Positions 12,101 through 21,881 of a DNA stretch of 64,000 bases are shown here, piece after piece. The notes beneath the pieces were generated by a model. That model ran no database searches and had not been told where the DNA came from. It was given only the letters and a program-made list of their open reading frames with translations. Position 1 is the first letter of the stretch; each line of letters opens with the position of its first letter. The stretch is taken from positions 23,110,997 to 23,174,996 of the forward strand of contig NC_090953.1 of assembly GCF_040807025.1 (NCBI RefSeq), given 5' to 3'. The stretch is from Struthio camelus (lineage: Eukaryota > Chordata > Aves > Struthioniformes > Struthionidae). The position numbers and the translations under genes are program-made.

Positions 12101-15100
12101 AGGGTGATGGGCTGTTTCCCAAAGGGGACAGAGCTAGCGGGATCGCGTGGGCAGCGTGCGTCGCTCAGCCCCGTCCACGGAAAGCTGCTGGGCCGCGGGA
12201 GATGCAGGTTCTCTGAGCTCCTTCCTTGGGGGCCGACCTGTTTGGGTGTTTTCAACAAATATTTGCGCCCCTTTTGAAATCGCCCTCAATTTCTTCCTCT
12301 GCAGTGAGGCTGCCAGCAGCAGCAAGCGGAGGAAACGGTAAATGATTAAAGGGAAAGGAAACGCGTGTTTTGAACATGCAGGAGAAAAAGGAAAACGTAA
12401 AAGCCTGCTCTCAGTCCCTATCTGGCAAAGCAGTTAAGCCCGTGCATCGTTTCCAGTACCGAAAAATCCCATCAGCATCGGCGTTATTGCTGATACGGTT
12501 CATGTTTCCGGCCCGACGCCTCCCCGGAGCTGGACTTTGCCCCTCTGATTTCGGGTTCCTCCTGCCACGTTAGAAACCGCTCGCAAATTAAGCGCCTGGT
12601 GTAAACTGGTGCGGAGCGGGTGCGAGGAGCCGCGGCCTCCTCCCGGCGCTGGCCCCTGCCCCTGGCGGCGCCCCCGTTTCGGCAGGGAGCGGGAGCGGGG
12701 CTCGGCAACCCGAGAGGCTGCTCGCGAGAGCCGGTCGGGGGCTGAACTCCTTCCCAGCTTTCGGAGCGGAGATGTCGTGCCCCGTCCCCAGCAAACCCTC
12801 TCCGTCCTTCCTTTCCCCCGGGCCGGCCAGGCTCGGCGTTCACCCCGGCCCCTCCGCCTCCTCCTGCAGGTGCAGATGGTGAAGATGTCGGAGCTGAAGG
12901 AGCACCTGCCCCGGGAGTGTCTCCCCGAGTACCTCGGCGGGTCCCTCAAACTGGACCCTCTCAGCTGGAACTGCCGGTTCCTGCCCCAGCAGAACGGCCA
13001 CCCCGACCCCCTCGACGAGCTCATCTTGGTACCGCTGGTGTCCCCCAAAGACAACGGCTCGGTCCACGTCCCAGGGCCCAAATCCATCACCGTCCAGGAG
13101 CTGCTAGATCACGTCACCCGCAAGCAGAAGCGCGGCATCTACGAAGAGTATGAGGACATCCGGCGCAGGAGTCCCGCCGGGACCTTCATCTGCTCTTTGT
13201 AAGTCGGCGGGGAAGGGAGCAGGGTGGGGGGAAGCGCGGGAGCGCCCGCCTTGAGGGCTGACCCGCCCGTCGATCGGCCCGCCAAACCGGGGCGGCGCTG
13301 GCTTGGCGCCCGGGCCGGCCGCGGCCAGCTCCGGCGGCGGCACGCCGCTCCCCGGCCTCCTCAGCGGCCTCCGCGCGCGGGGCTGGCGAGGCCTCCCTGG
13401 AGGCTCAGGCCGACGCGCTGCGTTCAGGCCGGGGCGCCGTGGTTAACGAAGGGTCCCCGAAGGCCGGAAGGCGTTTGCCGCGTCTGTGGCCCTTTCCCTG
13501 CCCCTTCGGCGCAGCCCTCTCCGCCCTTTGGAGCGGCAGCCCGCGGGCGGCCAGCCTCCGCTGTGGGTTAAGCGCGGTGATGCTGCCGGAGCCTCTGGCG
13601 CTCCCCGAGCCCCGCTCAGCGGCGCGGCGGGACGAGGGCCTGGCTGGGTCTCCGATTCCCGAGCCTTTGGCCAGGTGATGGCAGCAGAGCCCAGGCTACG
13701 GGCGCTGTAGGCTCGCGCGGAGAGAGGGATGCTGCCTTCTCTCCTTCCTCGCGTGAATAAACGTCCTTGCTCACGTCTGCCGCCGTCCCCCGCCTGCCAG
13801 GGCGCCGTACAACCAGGAGAAAAACCGATACGGGGACGTGCCCTGCCTGGACCAAACGCGCGTGAAGCTGGCCAAGCCGTACAGCCGCCCGGAGGTGAGC
13901 CAGCCCCTGCGGCCGGTCCGGGTGCCCCGTGAAACCCGCCGGTCGTGTTTCTCCTCCGTCCTGTCCTGCCTCCTGCCCTTGCCGCGGTTATTAGCCACCG
14001 CGTCCGTAACCAGCCGCCCGCCCTGCTCTGCCCCCTCCCCGTCCCCGGCGCTTGGGGAGCAGCAAGCACCCAATTTCCAGCAGCCTGGCCGGTGCGCTGG
14101 CTGCGATTCCTGTACGCACTCATCTCGTGGCCACCGGCAGCTTATTACTCTTATTTCAGCTAGAGCTACGGCAGCGTATGTGACCCCGTTGTTTTAAAGG
14201 GGACCCGAATGTGGGCTCACCCGTTTCCCCTCTCTCCATTCCTCCCCCTCTGCATTAGAGCAGAGGAGAGCCCAACCCGTTTGCGCGCGTCTTCCAGGGC
14301 AGCGGGCCTGGACGTGTTTTCAGTCCCCACGCCTGGAGTAGCGGGAGGAAGCTTCTGTTGGCCCCCAACTAAGTATCAGGTTGAACTTCGGGTGCTTGCT
14401 CATCACTTGGCTTTTCGCCTCTTTGTGGCGTGTGCTGGGCAGTAGCTTCAGGTGAATTGACGCTGTAGCGGTCCATGCTGACCTCCATGGCTGTGGTGCG
14501 CTGGAGTGGTCGTGCCGTGTGTGTCTTTCTTCCCCCAGCTCACCGACTACATCAACGCGAGCTTCATGGACGGCTACAAGCAGAGGAACGCTTACATCGG
14601 GACTCAAGGTAAGGCCCGAGCGTGTCCGGGGCAAGCCGAGCCCCCGCGGGAGCCGGGGAGCAATTTTCCCCTTGGTGCGTGTGTTGGCTTCTCTGTGGGC
14701 TTCACCTTCCTCGCCAGCATCGGCGGCTGGACGCGGGGGGAGATAGACCGGGAGGGTGGCGGCGCCTGGCAGGTCCCCTCGCCTCTCTGGGTGTATTTGC
14801 TCCCCTGCTGCCGGGCCCCGAGTGCTCTGAGGACAGCAGGTTCCTGCGCAGGGCGCCCTTCGAAGCCAACGAGATCCGCCTAAGGTCTCGCGGGCTGGAG
14901 GGAGGAGAGGGCCCTGCCCCGCTCCTGCGCGCCCGCTCGCGGCCCAGCGCCTGGGCTCAGCCGGCCGGCAGCGCGGAGCGGCTGGAGAAGCGCTCGCCGA
15001 AGCGCTGAGGCCGGTCTGGGTAGCGGCGGGGCGTTTGGGGATGCTGAGCTCGCGCGGTTTGTGTGCAGCCTGCGGGGACGAGGGGTCCTGGGCGCGCCGG

Positions 15101-16751
15101 GTGCCCCGAGTCTGCGGGCCGGGTCTCGGCAGCCCAGCTGGCGGGGAACCCCGGAGGTTTTTCCTGGAAGCGGTGCAGGGCGCGCGGGTGAGAGGTGCTC
15201 GGTGGGACGTGCGAACGGGCGTCTGCGCGGAGCAGGGCGCGCTTGCGAGCCGGGTCGGAAGGCGCTGGCTGTTTGAAGCCCTTCGTTTGGGGCCCTCCGC
15301 GGCGCAAAGGCAGGACGTGCGGCGCGAGCCCCGGGGGCCGAGAGCGCCCGGCGCGGGCACCAGCGTGGAGCAGAGTCCGGGCGATCGTTGCTGAGCCGCA
15401 GCGGTTCGGGGCCGGGCTGCCGTGCCCCGGGAGGCCGCGCTGAGCCCCGCGGGCTGCTGGCTCTGCGCCGGAGGGTGGCCTCCGCCGGGGGCGAGCGGGG
15501 TTTGTGCTGGGCCTCCCCGAACCCGCCGGGCCCCCTGCTCACCCGGGGGCTCTCGCCGCAGGCCCTCTGGAAAACACCTACGGGGACTTCTGGCGCATGG
15601 TGTGGGAGCAGAACGTCCTGGTGATCGTGATGACGACCCGGTGAGCGCCCTGCGGGCACCTTGCCTCCCTTTCCCCGCCGGGTGCGGTGCGGCCCCGAAC
15701 GTGGCGTGGGCGGCGGGTGCGGGGCTCCCGGGGTCCCCACCGCCGCGCGCTGCCGATGGGACGGCTTGGAGCTCGGTGGCGGCGCGGGACCGCCGAGGGG
15801 CCGGGGACCCTCTGCGCCGCGGCGAGGCGGGCGCAGCCAGCTCGCCCTTCCCTTGTTTCCAGGCTGGAGGAGGGAGGCAGGAGAAAGTGCGGCCAGTACT
15901 GGCCGCTGGAGAAGGACTTCCAGGTGTGCCACGGGGCCCTGACCATCACCAACCTGGGCGTGGAGAACCTGAACCATTACAAGAAAACCATCCTGGAGAT
16001 GCACAGCTCGGAGGTGCGTGGCCGTAGCCAGCGGGCAGGGATTGCGGGAGGCCCCCGGCCACGCACGCGGCGCGGCGGTCCGTTCTGGCCGCCGGGACGG
16101 CGTCTGCCCGGCGCGCGGACCGTCCGGACGGGCCCGGCGGCGGCGGCGGTGGGGGGAGCTAACGCCACCGCTTCCGCCCAGACCCGGGAGCGGCGCCTGG
16201 TGTCCCACTTCCAGTACCTGAGCTGGCCGGATTACGGCGTGCCGTCGTCCGCCGCCACCCTCATCGACTTCCTGGGGGCCGTGAAGCAGCAGCAGAGGGT
16301 GGCGGTCAGCGCCCTGGGGCCTCGCTGCAAGGGTCACCCGGGGGGGCCGCCCCTGGTGGTGCACTGCAGCGCCGGCATCGGCCGCACAGGTAGGGACCCT
16401 CGCCGGGCGGCGCCGCAGGGTGCCGGCGGCCCGAGGGAGGGCCCGGCGGGTGCCCGCTCGGCGCGCCGCCGCCGCCGCCAGCCCGGGGCCGACGGTCGTG
16501 CCGACGGGCCGCTCTTTCCGCCAGGTACCTTCTGCGCCCTGGACATCTGCCTGTCGCAGCTGCAGGACGTGGGCACGCTGGACGTCTACCAGACGGTGCT
16601 GCGCATGAGGACGCAGCGCGCCTTCAGCATCCAGACGCCCGAGCAGTACTACTTCTGCTACACGGCCATCCTGGAGCACGCCCAGCGCGAGGGCCTGCTG
16701 CTGCCGGAGCGCGCGCCCGCCGGCCCGCAGCGGAGCGCGCCGGGACACTGA
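3146..16751 (+). CDS. PTPN9: PTPN9 (MEG2), tyrosine-protein phosphatase non-receptor type 9, full coding region in 13 exons
   Basis: Seen: thirteen exons join in frame as 3146-3178, 7015-7158, 8619-8708, 9086-9210, 10578-10683, 11634-11744, 12870-13198, 13801-13894, 14539-14608, 15562-15640, 15863-16013, 16182-16389 and 16525-16751. They give 1767 nt, or 588 residues (human about 593), and every intron is GT-AG. Residues 12 to about 235 form the CRAL-TRIO region and about 290-565 the classical PTP domain, with NRYGDV (pTyr loop), WPDYGVP (Asp461), HCSAGIGRTG (Cys506, Arg512) and QTPEQY (Q loop) all intact. Known for the family: it dephosphorylates phosphotyrosine and sits on secretory vesicles through lipid or phosphoinositide binding. 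Third codon positions are almost saturated with G/C. The start is the first ATG after an in-frame stop at 3068-3070. It aligns with the second methionine of the human protein, so about ten N-terminal residues are absent. Introns hold only simple repeats and GC-rich sequence; I see no other gene in them. Confidence 0.97.
6978..6997 (+). repeat. (GT)10 microsatellite next to PTPN9 exon 2 acceptor
   Basis: Ten GT units end 17 nt before the exon 2 start, immediately 5' of the CTCTCTTTCCCAAACAG pyrimidine tract. Confidence 0.9.
7015..7158 (+). CDS. PTPN9: PTPN9 exon 2 (CRAL-TRIO N-terminal helices)
   Basis: 48 codons (residues 12-59) beginning ATKQFLEEIN and ending FHSYR, phase 0 at both ends. 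It codes for the helical N-terminal part of the CRAL-TRIO region. The acceptor CCCAAACAG lies 17 nt after a GT microsatellite. Confidence 0.97.
8619..8708 (+). CDS. PTPN9: PTPN9 exon 3
   Basis: 30 codons (residues 60-89), ETRLKEGIVKLK through GKFTIL, with acceptor CCCCGCAG and donor GTAGGT. It starts the lipid-binding lobe of the CRAL-TRIO domain. Phase 0 at both ends. Confidence 0.97.
9086..9210 (+). CDS. PTPN9: PTPN9 exon 4
   Basis: 41 codons plus two bases (residues 90-131), SVRDPSGASIALF through LLDRAVE. The donor is AAAG/GTGAGG and the split serine codon is completed by exon 5. Part of the CRAL-TRIO lobe. Confidence 0.97.
10578..10683 (+). CDS. PTPN9: PTPN9 exon 5
   Basis: Residues 131-166, FETQRNGLVFIYDMAGS through KILNLLK, with acceptor CGCCCAG and donor GTAAGG. 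The GLVFIYDM strand is a typical CRAL-TRIO core strand. Confidence 0.97.
11634..11744 (+). CDS. PTPN9: PTPN9 exon 6
   Basis: 37 codons (residues 167-203), GAFPARLKKVFIVGAP through LRER. Basic LKK and aromatic WFR residues line the lipid-pocket region in this family. Phase 0 at both ends, donor GTGAGT. Confidence 0.97.
12870..13198 (+). CDS. PTPN9: PTPN9 exon 7 (end of CRAL-TRIO, linker, start of PTP domain)
   Basis: 329 nt (residues 204-313), the longest exon. It contains HLPRECLPEYLGG at the end of the CRAL-TRIO domain, a linker, and the GIYEEYEDIRR helix that opens the phosphatase domain. The donor is TCTTT/GTAAGT. Reading past the donor meets TAA at once, so retention of intron 7 would truncate the protein before the catalytic core. 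Confidence 0.97.
13801..13894 (+). CDS. PTPN9: PTPN9 exon 8 (pTyr-recognition loop)
   Basis: Residues 313-344. It carries the KNRYGDVPCLDQTRV block, the KNRY phosphotyrosine-recognition loop shared by classical PTPs. The end (KPYSRPE) differs from the human SGHTQ-type sequence. Acceptor CTGCCAG, donor GTGAGC. Confidence 0.96.
14539..14608 (+). CDS. PTPN9: PTPN9 exon 9
   Basis: Residues 345-368, LTDYINASFMDGYKQRNAY then IGTQ. DYINAS and the IGTQ block are conserved PTP motifs. The last base is the first base of a glycine codon completed in exon 10. Confidence 0.97.
15562..15640 (+). CDS. PTPN9: PTPN9 exon 10
   Basis: Residues 368-394, PLENTYGDFWRMVWEQ then VLVIVMTTR. This is the conserved DFWRMVWEQ helix and the core VIVMTT strand. 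Acceptor CCGCAG, donor CCCG/GTGAGC. Confidence 0.97.
15863..16013 (+). CDS. PTPN9: PTPN9 exon 11
   Basis: Residues 394-444, LEEGGRRKCGQYWP through TILEMHSSE. KCxQYWP is a conserved PTP motif. The donor is GTGCGT. The 168-nt intron that follows has no in-frame stop. Confidence 0.97.
16182..16389 (+). CDS. PTPN9: PTPN9 exon 12 (WPD loop and catalytic P-loop)
   Basis: Residues 445-514. It contains WPDYGVP with the general acid Asp461 and the signature VHCSAGIGRTG with nucleophile Cys506 and Arg512. The exon ends after the first base of the signature's last glycine codon (donor GTAGGG), so the P-loop is split by intron 12 (135 nt, open in frame). Confidence 0.98.
16525..16751 (+). CDS. PTPN9: PTPN9 exon 13, terminal coding exon
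   Basis: Residues 514-588 and stop TGA at 16749-16751. It contains the Q-loop motif QTPEQYYFCY that positions the hydrolytic water. The C-terminal tail after about residue 565 (LLLPERAPAGPQRSAPGH) is rich in Pro and Arg, diverges from human and is a few residues longer. Confidence 0.97.
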
Positions 16752-17143
16752 GACCCGCCGCCCCCCCGGCCGCTCGCCACGCGGCGGCGAGGCTCCGTCC
16801 GGCGTCGAACTGTGCCTTACTCGAGCCGGGGGGCGGCTGCCGAGAGCGACGCGGGCGGGGGCGGTGGCTCCTCTCCGCGGAGCCGCCGGGTGCTCGGGGA
16901 GGGGGGTTTGGGTTGCTGGGGGAGGTGGTGTTCCCTTTCGTTTTGTTCAGTTTTGGGGTTTTTTTTTTTTTCCCCGTTTCTTTTTGTTTCGGTGGGACCA
17001 TGTGAAAGCTATCTGGAGAAGGGCTGGGCTCCGCGCCAAAGCCCTGGGACACCTCCTTCCAGTGCTGCCCTCGCCCGGGGCTTAGGAAGAGGCGCCCACT
17101 CGAGTCTTACCTGCCGCCACGTCCGTGCGTCCGTACGTATGTG

Positions 17144-17151
17144 TGTATATA
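17144..17151 (+). promoter_or_regulatory. Pumilio response element-type motif in PTPN9 3' UTR
   Basis: TGTATATA matches the UGUANAUA consensus exactly and sits in a small AU-rich pocket inside otherwise GC-rich UTR. Binding is inferred from motif only. Confidence 0.4.
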
Positions 17152-18907
17152 ACCTGTCCTCGCTGTGCCCACCGTCGGCGGCTGTATAGATGCATATATA
17201 CGAGCACCTGTCCGAGCAGCTCCGTGTCGTGCTGTCGTCTCGCCGCCGCCATGCCGTTCCCGGGGGACGGGGGGGACGCTAGGTACGAGGCGGCGGGGAC
17301 GGGGAGCCGGCTGCGAGCGGCGGGCCCCGACGCGCTGAGCGAAAAGCTCCGCTCCGCCGCGCCGGGAAGGCGCCCGGCCCCCCCGGCTGCTGGGCTCCCA
17401 GGCCCTGCTGGCCCCCGCCCGGCCCGGGGCCGCAGTTATTTTATACTGTAATAAGCTCTTTGAATGTGTATATTCTTATTTTTTTATAATCTAGGAGAGG
17501 AAGGGTTTTTTTTGTTGTTTGGGGTTTTTTTTATTTTATTTAACATTAACTTGATCCAAGCCAGAGCCAGAAATACTTGTAAATGTTCCTATTTGCTCTC
17601 ATTCAGAGAAACATTTTTGTTGTTGTTATTTGGGGGGGGGGGGGGTGGTTTGGTTGGGTTTGCATCAACGTATATGAATATCCTACGACCGACCGGTCCT
17701 GTTGGCTCTCGCGGCAGCGTTGGTCGAGGGCGGCGGCGGGGGGGAGCTGGGGTCTGCCGCGCGTAGCTTTGCAGGCCCCCGGCTCCGCGCAGCGCCCTCC
17801 TCGCCCTCGCGTCCCGCTCAAGCCCGAGGAAGTCGGGGAGGTTTTATTGCGGAGCCCGGCTTTAGTAGCTCGCAGCCTTCCTCTTGGTGGCCGAAACCGC
17901 TGCTCGCGCCCGCGGGCGCCTCCAGAGCCGAGCAGCCCCGCGCTGCAAAACGTCCTGCTCCTTTTTGGGGGCGGCCGGAGGCTTTAAAAGCAGCTTTGCA
18001 GCCCCCAATTCCCCTGCGCAGCGTCACTTTTTTTTTTTTTTTTCCCCCTCTTCTTTCGTTTGTTGGGGTTTTGGTCAGAGGCGCCGGCCGCGGGGCTCGC
18101 TCACGCTCCCGGCGCGGAGGTAGCCAGCCCGGCGGGCGGGATAACGGCCGGAGGGCCGGCGGCCGCCTGCTCCCCGGGCCGCTCGTCCCTTCCTTCCAAC
18201 GGCGGCGGCGCGGCTGCTGGCGGCGCGACGGTGCACGCAGCAGCAGCGACGGCGATCAAAGGAGCGGGGTCGTTCGGCGCTCCCGCGTGCTGTTTCTCGC
18301 CGCGCTGGCGCGGGAAGACGGGCTGCCGCCGGGGCGCTCGGCTGCAGCGGAGCGACGCTGGCCCAAGCGCTGACCCCTTGCGCGCTCTCGCCGGCGGGGC
18401 GTTGGGGCTCGCGCGCGCGGGAGGCGCCGCGTTTGCAGCTCGTTTCCGAACCTGGGCAGCCGCCGGCGCGCGGCGGGCCGGAGCCTCTCCTTCGGCACCG
18501 TCTCGGGAAGCCGCAGCTGGGGCGAGATGCCCCGGCGGGGCTCAGGGCTCGGGGGCCCGGCCCGAGTTGTCTCACCTCCCCGGCGGGCGGGCTGCTCCCC
18601 GGGCTCAAAAGCTAAACCGCACCCAGAGCAACATGGTCCTCACTCTGGTGGCTGGCACTCAAAGAAAGCTCTGATTTATTAGAGCCTGGGCAGACGCGGT
18701 TGAAACGTTTGCAGCAACGCGGGCCCCGTGTGCCGAGCGCTGGCGGTGTCATGCTAAAACCTCCAGCGAGTTGGGTGCTGCAGGGCACCGTTGGGCAGAA
18801 GCCAGTTCTGGTTCGCTTTACAATTGTTGCTTTTTCTTTTTTTTTTTTTTTTTTGCACTTTTCTTTTTGGTTACTTTAAAAATGGTTCCCTTTTTGGTTC
18901 TTTTTGT

Positions 18908-18913
18908 AATAAA
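18908..18913 (+). terminator. PTPN9: Poly(A) signal AATAAA, likely PTPN9 end
   Basis: Canonical AATAAA followed within 15-30 nt by a T/G-rich CCGTTGTTTTTGG element, the usual arrangement for cleavage at about 18925-18930. It is the first canonical signal after the PTPN9 stop codon. Confidence 0.65.
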
Positions 18914-18930
18914 AATCAGCCTCCGTTGTT

Positions 18931-20400
18931 TTTGGGCTTTCAACTTCAGGCTTGGGGCTTTGTAACCGTTGTGGTGGCCTTCAGCAGACGGATGGGGCAG
19001 GTCCAAGTCACAGGCTGGGTTGCGGGACGGCCTCCTCCGTCGGCTGGGAGCGGGCGCCGGAGCCGCGCGCGCAGCCCGGGAGCGCGGGGACGGCGGCCGA
19101 TGCTCCGCGCAGCCCCTCCGCTCCGACGGAGACCCCTGTCACCTCTCGCTCCAGAAACGCTCGCTGCTGATGCGGCGGCAGAAGATTTTTTTTCTTGAAG
19201 GCTTAGTGCGAGGCCGAGGCCTTCGGAGGTGGAGCGGTCCCGGGAGCCCCGCGGGGCGGACGGGCTGTCTTCCGCAGGAGCCCCCTCCCCGAGCCGCGCT
19301 GCTTTGCCTCTTAACGGGCGTCGTTTGGGCCAAAAGCCTGGCTTAGCTCCGGAGGAGCGTGCCGGAGCTCGTCGCTGCCAGCTCCGCCTGGGAAACCGCT
19401 CAGCTCCGCCGCTGCCTTCGGGGAGGGATGCAGAGCCCATCTGTGCCGGAGGCGGAGGAAAGGTTTGCGAGGGTTTTCCATGGGAAAACAAACCCGACAC
19501 TCTCCCCCCCACCCCCCGCAGTATTTCCAGGATTGCGTTTCTGGACAAAGCGCCCGTTTTCAGGGCCGTGCCGCAGCCCGGGGGGGGTTGTTCCATCCGC
19601 TCCTGCCCGTTTTGCCCCGGGACGGAAGGTCCCGCGCCGCAGCAACGACAAACCGCGGGCTTTTCCGCGGAAACGTCCGCTTCGCGCGGGGAGCCGGGCT
19701 CTACTGGAAGAGCTGGAAGCGGGGCCGGCGCTCCCCTGGGGCGCGGGAGGGGAGGGGAGGGGAGGCAGGGCAGCCCCGAGGGGGGGGGGAGTGCCTCCTT
19801 TCGTTTTAAACGAAACGAGCCAAAGGATGAAACCCAAAGCGCTGGTCAAGGCTGAAAACGGGACTTAAAGGCAGCGCAGGGAAGCCCCAAAGCGACGATG
19901 CGGTCCCCGCGCCCACCTGTCTTACTTGGCTTGCTCGTTTTCTTGGCTGCCTGCAAACCCGCTTGCTATCTGCGGTTCATTTGCCCGGGATGGCAAGCGC
20001 CGAGTTTGGAAACAGCCCGACTTTGGAGCGCTTAATTTCTCAACTCGTTGCTAGCCTCAGACTTGACCCTAAAAAGCCGAGCAGCCCGTGTCGACCCACC
20101 CTGCGATTCACGTACCCTCCTTATCCCCCGGCCGGAGACCTTTCAACCAGCTTAACTAAATCGCAGCTCCGAGCGGGAGGCGGGAGTCCCTCACCGCCTC
20201 GTCCGAGTCCTCGGCTAGCGCGGCGGCTCTCCGGATGGCGGGACGGCCCGGCCCCTCCGACAGCCCGGGCTCTCTGGCAGCTCGAGTTGGGGCTGAGAAG
20301 GGGAAAGGCAGTGTTTTGGTGAGCACCTGGAGAGGAGAGAAGAAGAAGGGGGGAAAAAAAACCGCAAGAGGTTTGACCTTGTTTTCCTGTTTGTGTTGAA
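18931..20400. other. Intergenic region between PTPN9 and SIN3A
   Basis: No exon, RNA gene or repeat family recognised. It is GC-rich with scattered CpG. A TTTGACCTTG element (nuclear-receptor AAGGTCA half site on the reverse strand) is near 20371-20380. Open frames on both strands are expected at this GC content. Confidence 0.6.
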
Positions 20401-21138
20401 TGAAGACGCTCGCGATCACGTTCACAGCAGAAACTCGGATCTGGTCGATCCCAACGTGTTTCTGCGGCGGCCGGGGGCGCGCGGGCCCGAGGGCTCTCGG
20501 GGCCTGGATTTCGGGCGTGCTGGGGACGGCCGGGGGGGGGAGAGGGGTGCGGGCAGGACTCCGGGGCCGCGACGCCTCCGTCTCGGCAGCGCGGGGAGAG
20601 GAAGGGGGCCGGGGACGGTGCTGAGGGGAACGAGCCGGTGCCCTTTCTAAACCCCCCGGGTGGGGGGTGTCCAGTTTAGCTAACTTTGGGGGCAGCGAGG
20701 CCTGCGGGGGGGGGGTCCGCGACACGCTGCCTTGCCAGGCCTCGAGAAACGCGGCTTGGGGCGGGCGGCGGCGCCGCCCCGCTGCCCTCGGCCCGGGGGC
20801 GGAGGGGCCGCGGCCTGCCGCGCTCCGCGGCCGGGGGCGGGCGCTGGGCGCTGGGCGGCGCCGCCCGCCCGCGGCCCGGGGAGGGCCCGCCGTGACGAGC
20901 CGCAGCGCCGGGCCAATCGGCCCCGGGGGGAGTTCCCGTCCATTCAGGACGGCTCGCCTGCGCGCTGAGGGTATGTAACAGCTGCTTTCAATTTAGTCCC
21001 CCAAATATCGGGTTTTTCTTCCCCCCCCGGGGGGAGGCGGGAGGGGGGGGGCAGCGGTGCGGCGGCGGCGGTGCGCCGCGGCGGGGGCCGGGGCGGGCGG
21101 CGAGGCGCCAGGAAGGGGGCGAGGGGGGCGGCGCGGCT

Positions 21139-21168
21139 CCCCCCCCTCCCTCCCTCCCTCCCTCCCTC
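21139..21168 (+). repeat. (CCCT)n pyrimidine repeat
   Basis: Run of C followed by six tandem CCCT-type units. The complementary strand is G-quadruplex-prone. Confidence 0.85.
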
Positions 21169-21263
21169 CACCGCCGCCGCCGCCGGGCGGGACGCGGCTG
21201 CCCCCGGCGGGCTGCGCCGCGGGAAAACTTGTTGGGCGCGAAGGGAGCGGGCGGGCCCGCGCC

Positions 21264-21297
21264 CCAACGGCCGCCCCAACGGCCGCGCCAACGGCCG
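21264..21297 (+). promoter_or_regulatory. Three MYB-type CAACGG sites at 12-bp spacing
   Basis: CCAACGGCCG occurs at 21264-21273, 21276-21285 and 21288-21297. Each contains CAACGG, a match to the MYB consensus YAACKG. The exact 12-bp period makes this a small tandem repeat. Confidence 0.5.
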
Positions 21298-21833
21298 CGC
21301 CGCCTCGCGCCGGGCAGCGGCGCCCAGCTGATCCCCCCCCCCGCTCACCACCGGCCCGGCCTCGCCCCCCCCCCCCGGCCTCCTCCCACGATCCCGCGGC
21401 CCCACGCTGCTCCCGGAGCAGTTGGAGGGAGGGAGCGTGGCCGCGGCCCCGGTGAAGGGGTGAGGGGGGGGTGGCGGAGGCCGCGGCCCGGGGCAGCCCG
21501 CCGCCGAGCGTGCGGCGCCTCCGCCCCCATTCCCCCCACCCCCCCCCCGCGCGGCGCGCGCGGCCATGAGCGCCCCGGCCCCGCCCCTCGCCCCCATTGG
21601 CTGTCCCTCTCGGCCACGCCCCCGGCGGGCCCGGCGGCGCGCAGGTCCCCCTCCCCCGCCCCCATAGGGACAAGCTCCTGGGTGACGGCGGCGGGGGAGG
21701 GGAGGAGGGCACCTCTCCTTGCGGCCGATTGGCGGGCGCCGAGGCGGCGGCCACGCCCCCCCCGCGCGCGGCCCTGCCCGGAGAGGCCGGGCGGGCGTGC
21801 GTGCGTGTGTGTGTCCGTCCCTCCTCCCCCCCC

Positions 21834-21881
21834 CACGTGTAATCGATCCGCCCCACGTGGGGCGCTGCCATCCCGGAAGTG
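21834..21881 (+). promoter_or_regulatory. Paired E-boxes plus ETS site
   Basis: Two CACGTG palindromes start exactly 20 bp apart (21834 and 21854), followed 14 bp later by CCGGAAGTG (21873-21881). USF/MYC-MAX and GABP/ETS families bind such sites; use here is inferred. Confidence 0.5.

Larger units (their letters stand above)
16752..18930 (+). other. PTPN9: PTPN9 3' untranslated region
   Basis: This stretch runs from the stop codon to the first strong poly(A) signal. It changes from GC-rich to locally AU-rich (17430-17690), which looks like UTR rather than intron or promoter. It contains a Pumilio-type TGTATATA at 17144-17151, a near match at 17467, a G14 run at 17632-17645 and T runs at 16959-16971, 18028-18043 and 18831-18854. 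The end is inferred from the AATAAA at 18908. Shorter forms using variant signals are possible. Confidence 0.65.

Noticed and set aside
14880-16748. 622-codon open frame on the minus strand opposite PTPN9 exons 9-13
   Set aside because: It is the antisense shadow of GC-saturated coding exons and introns, with low-complexity Arg/Pro/Ala/Gly composition, no domain, and no fitting promoter or splice structure.
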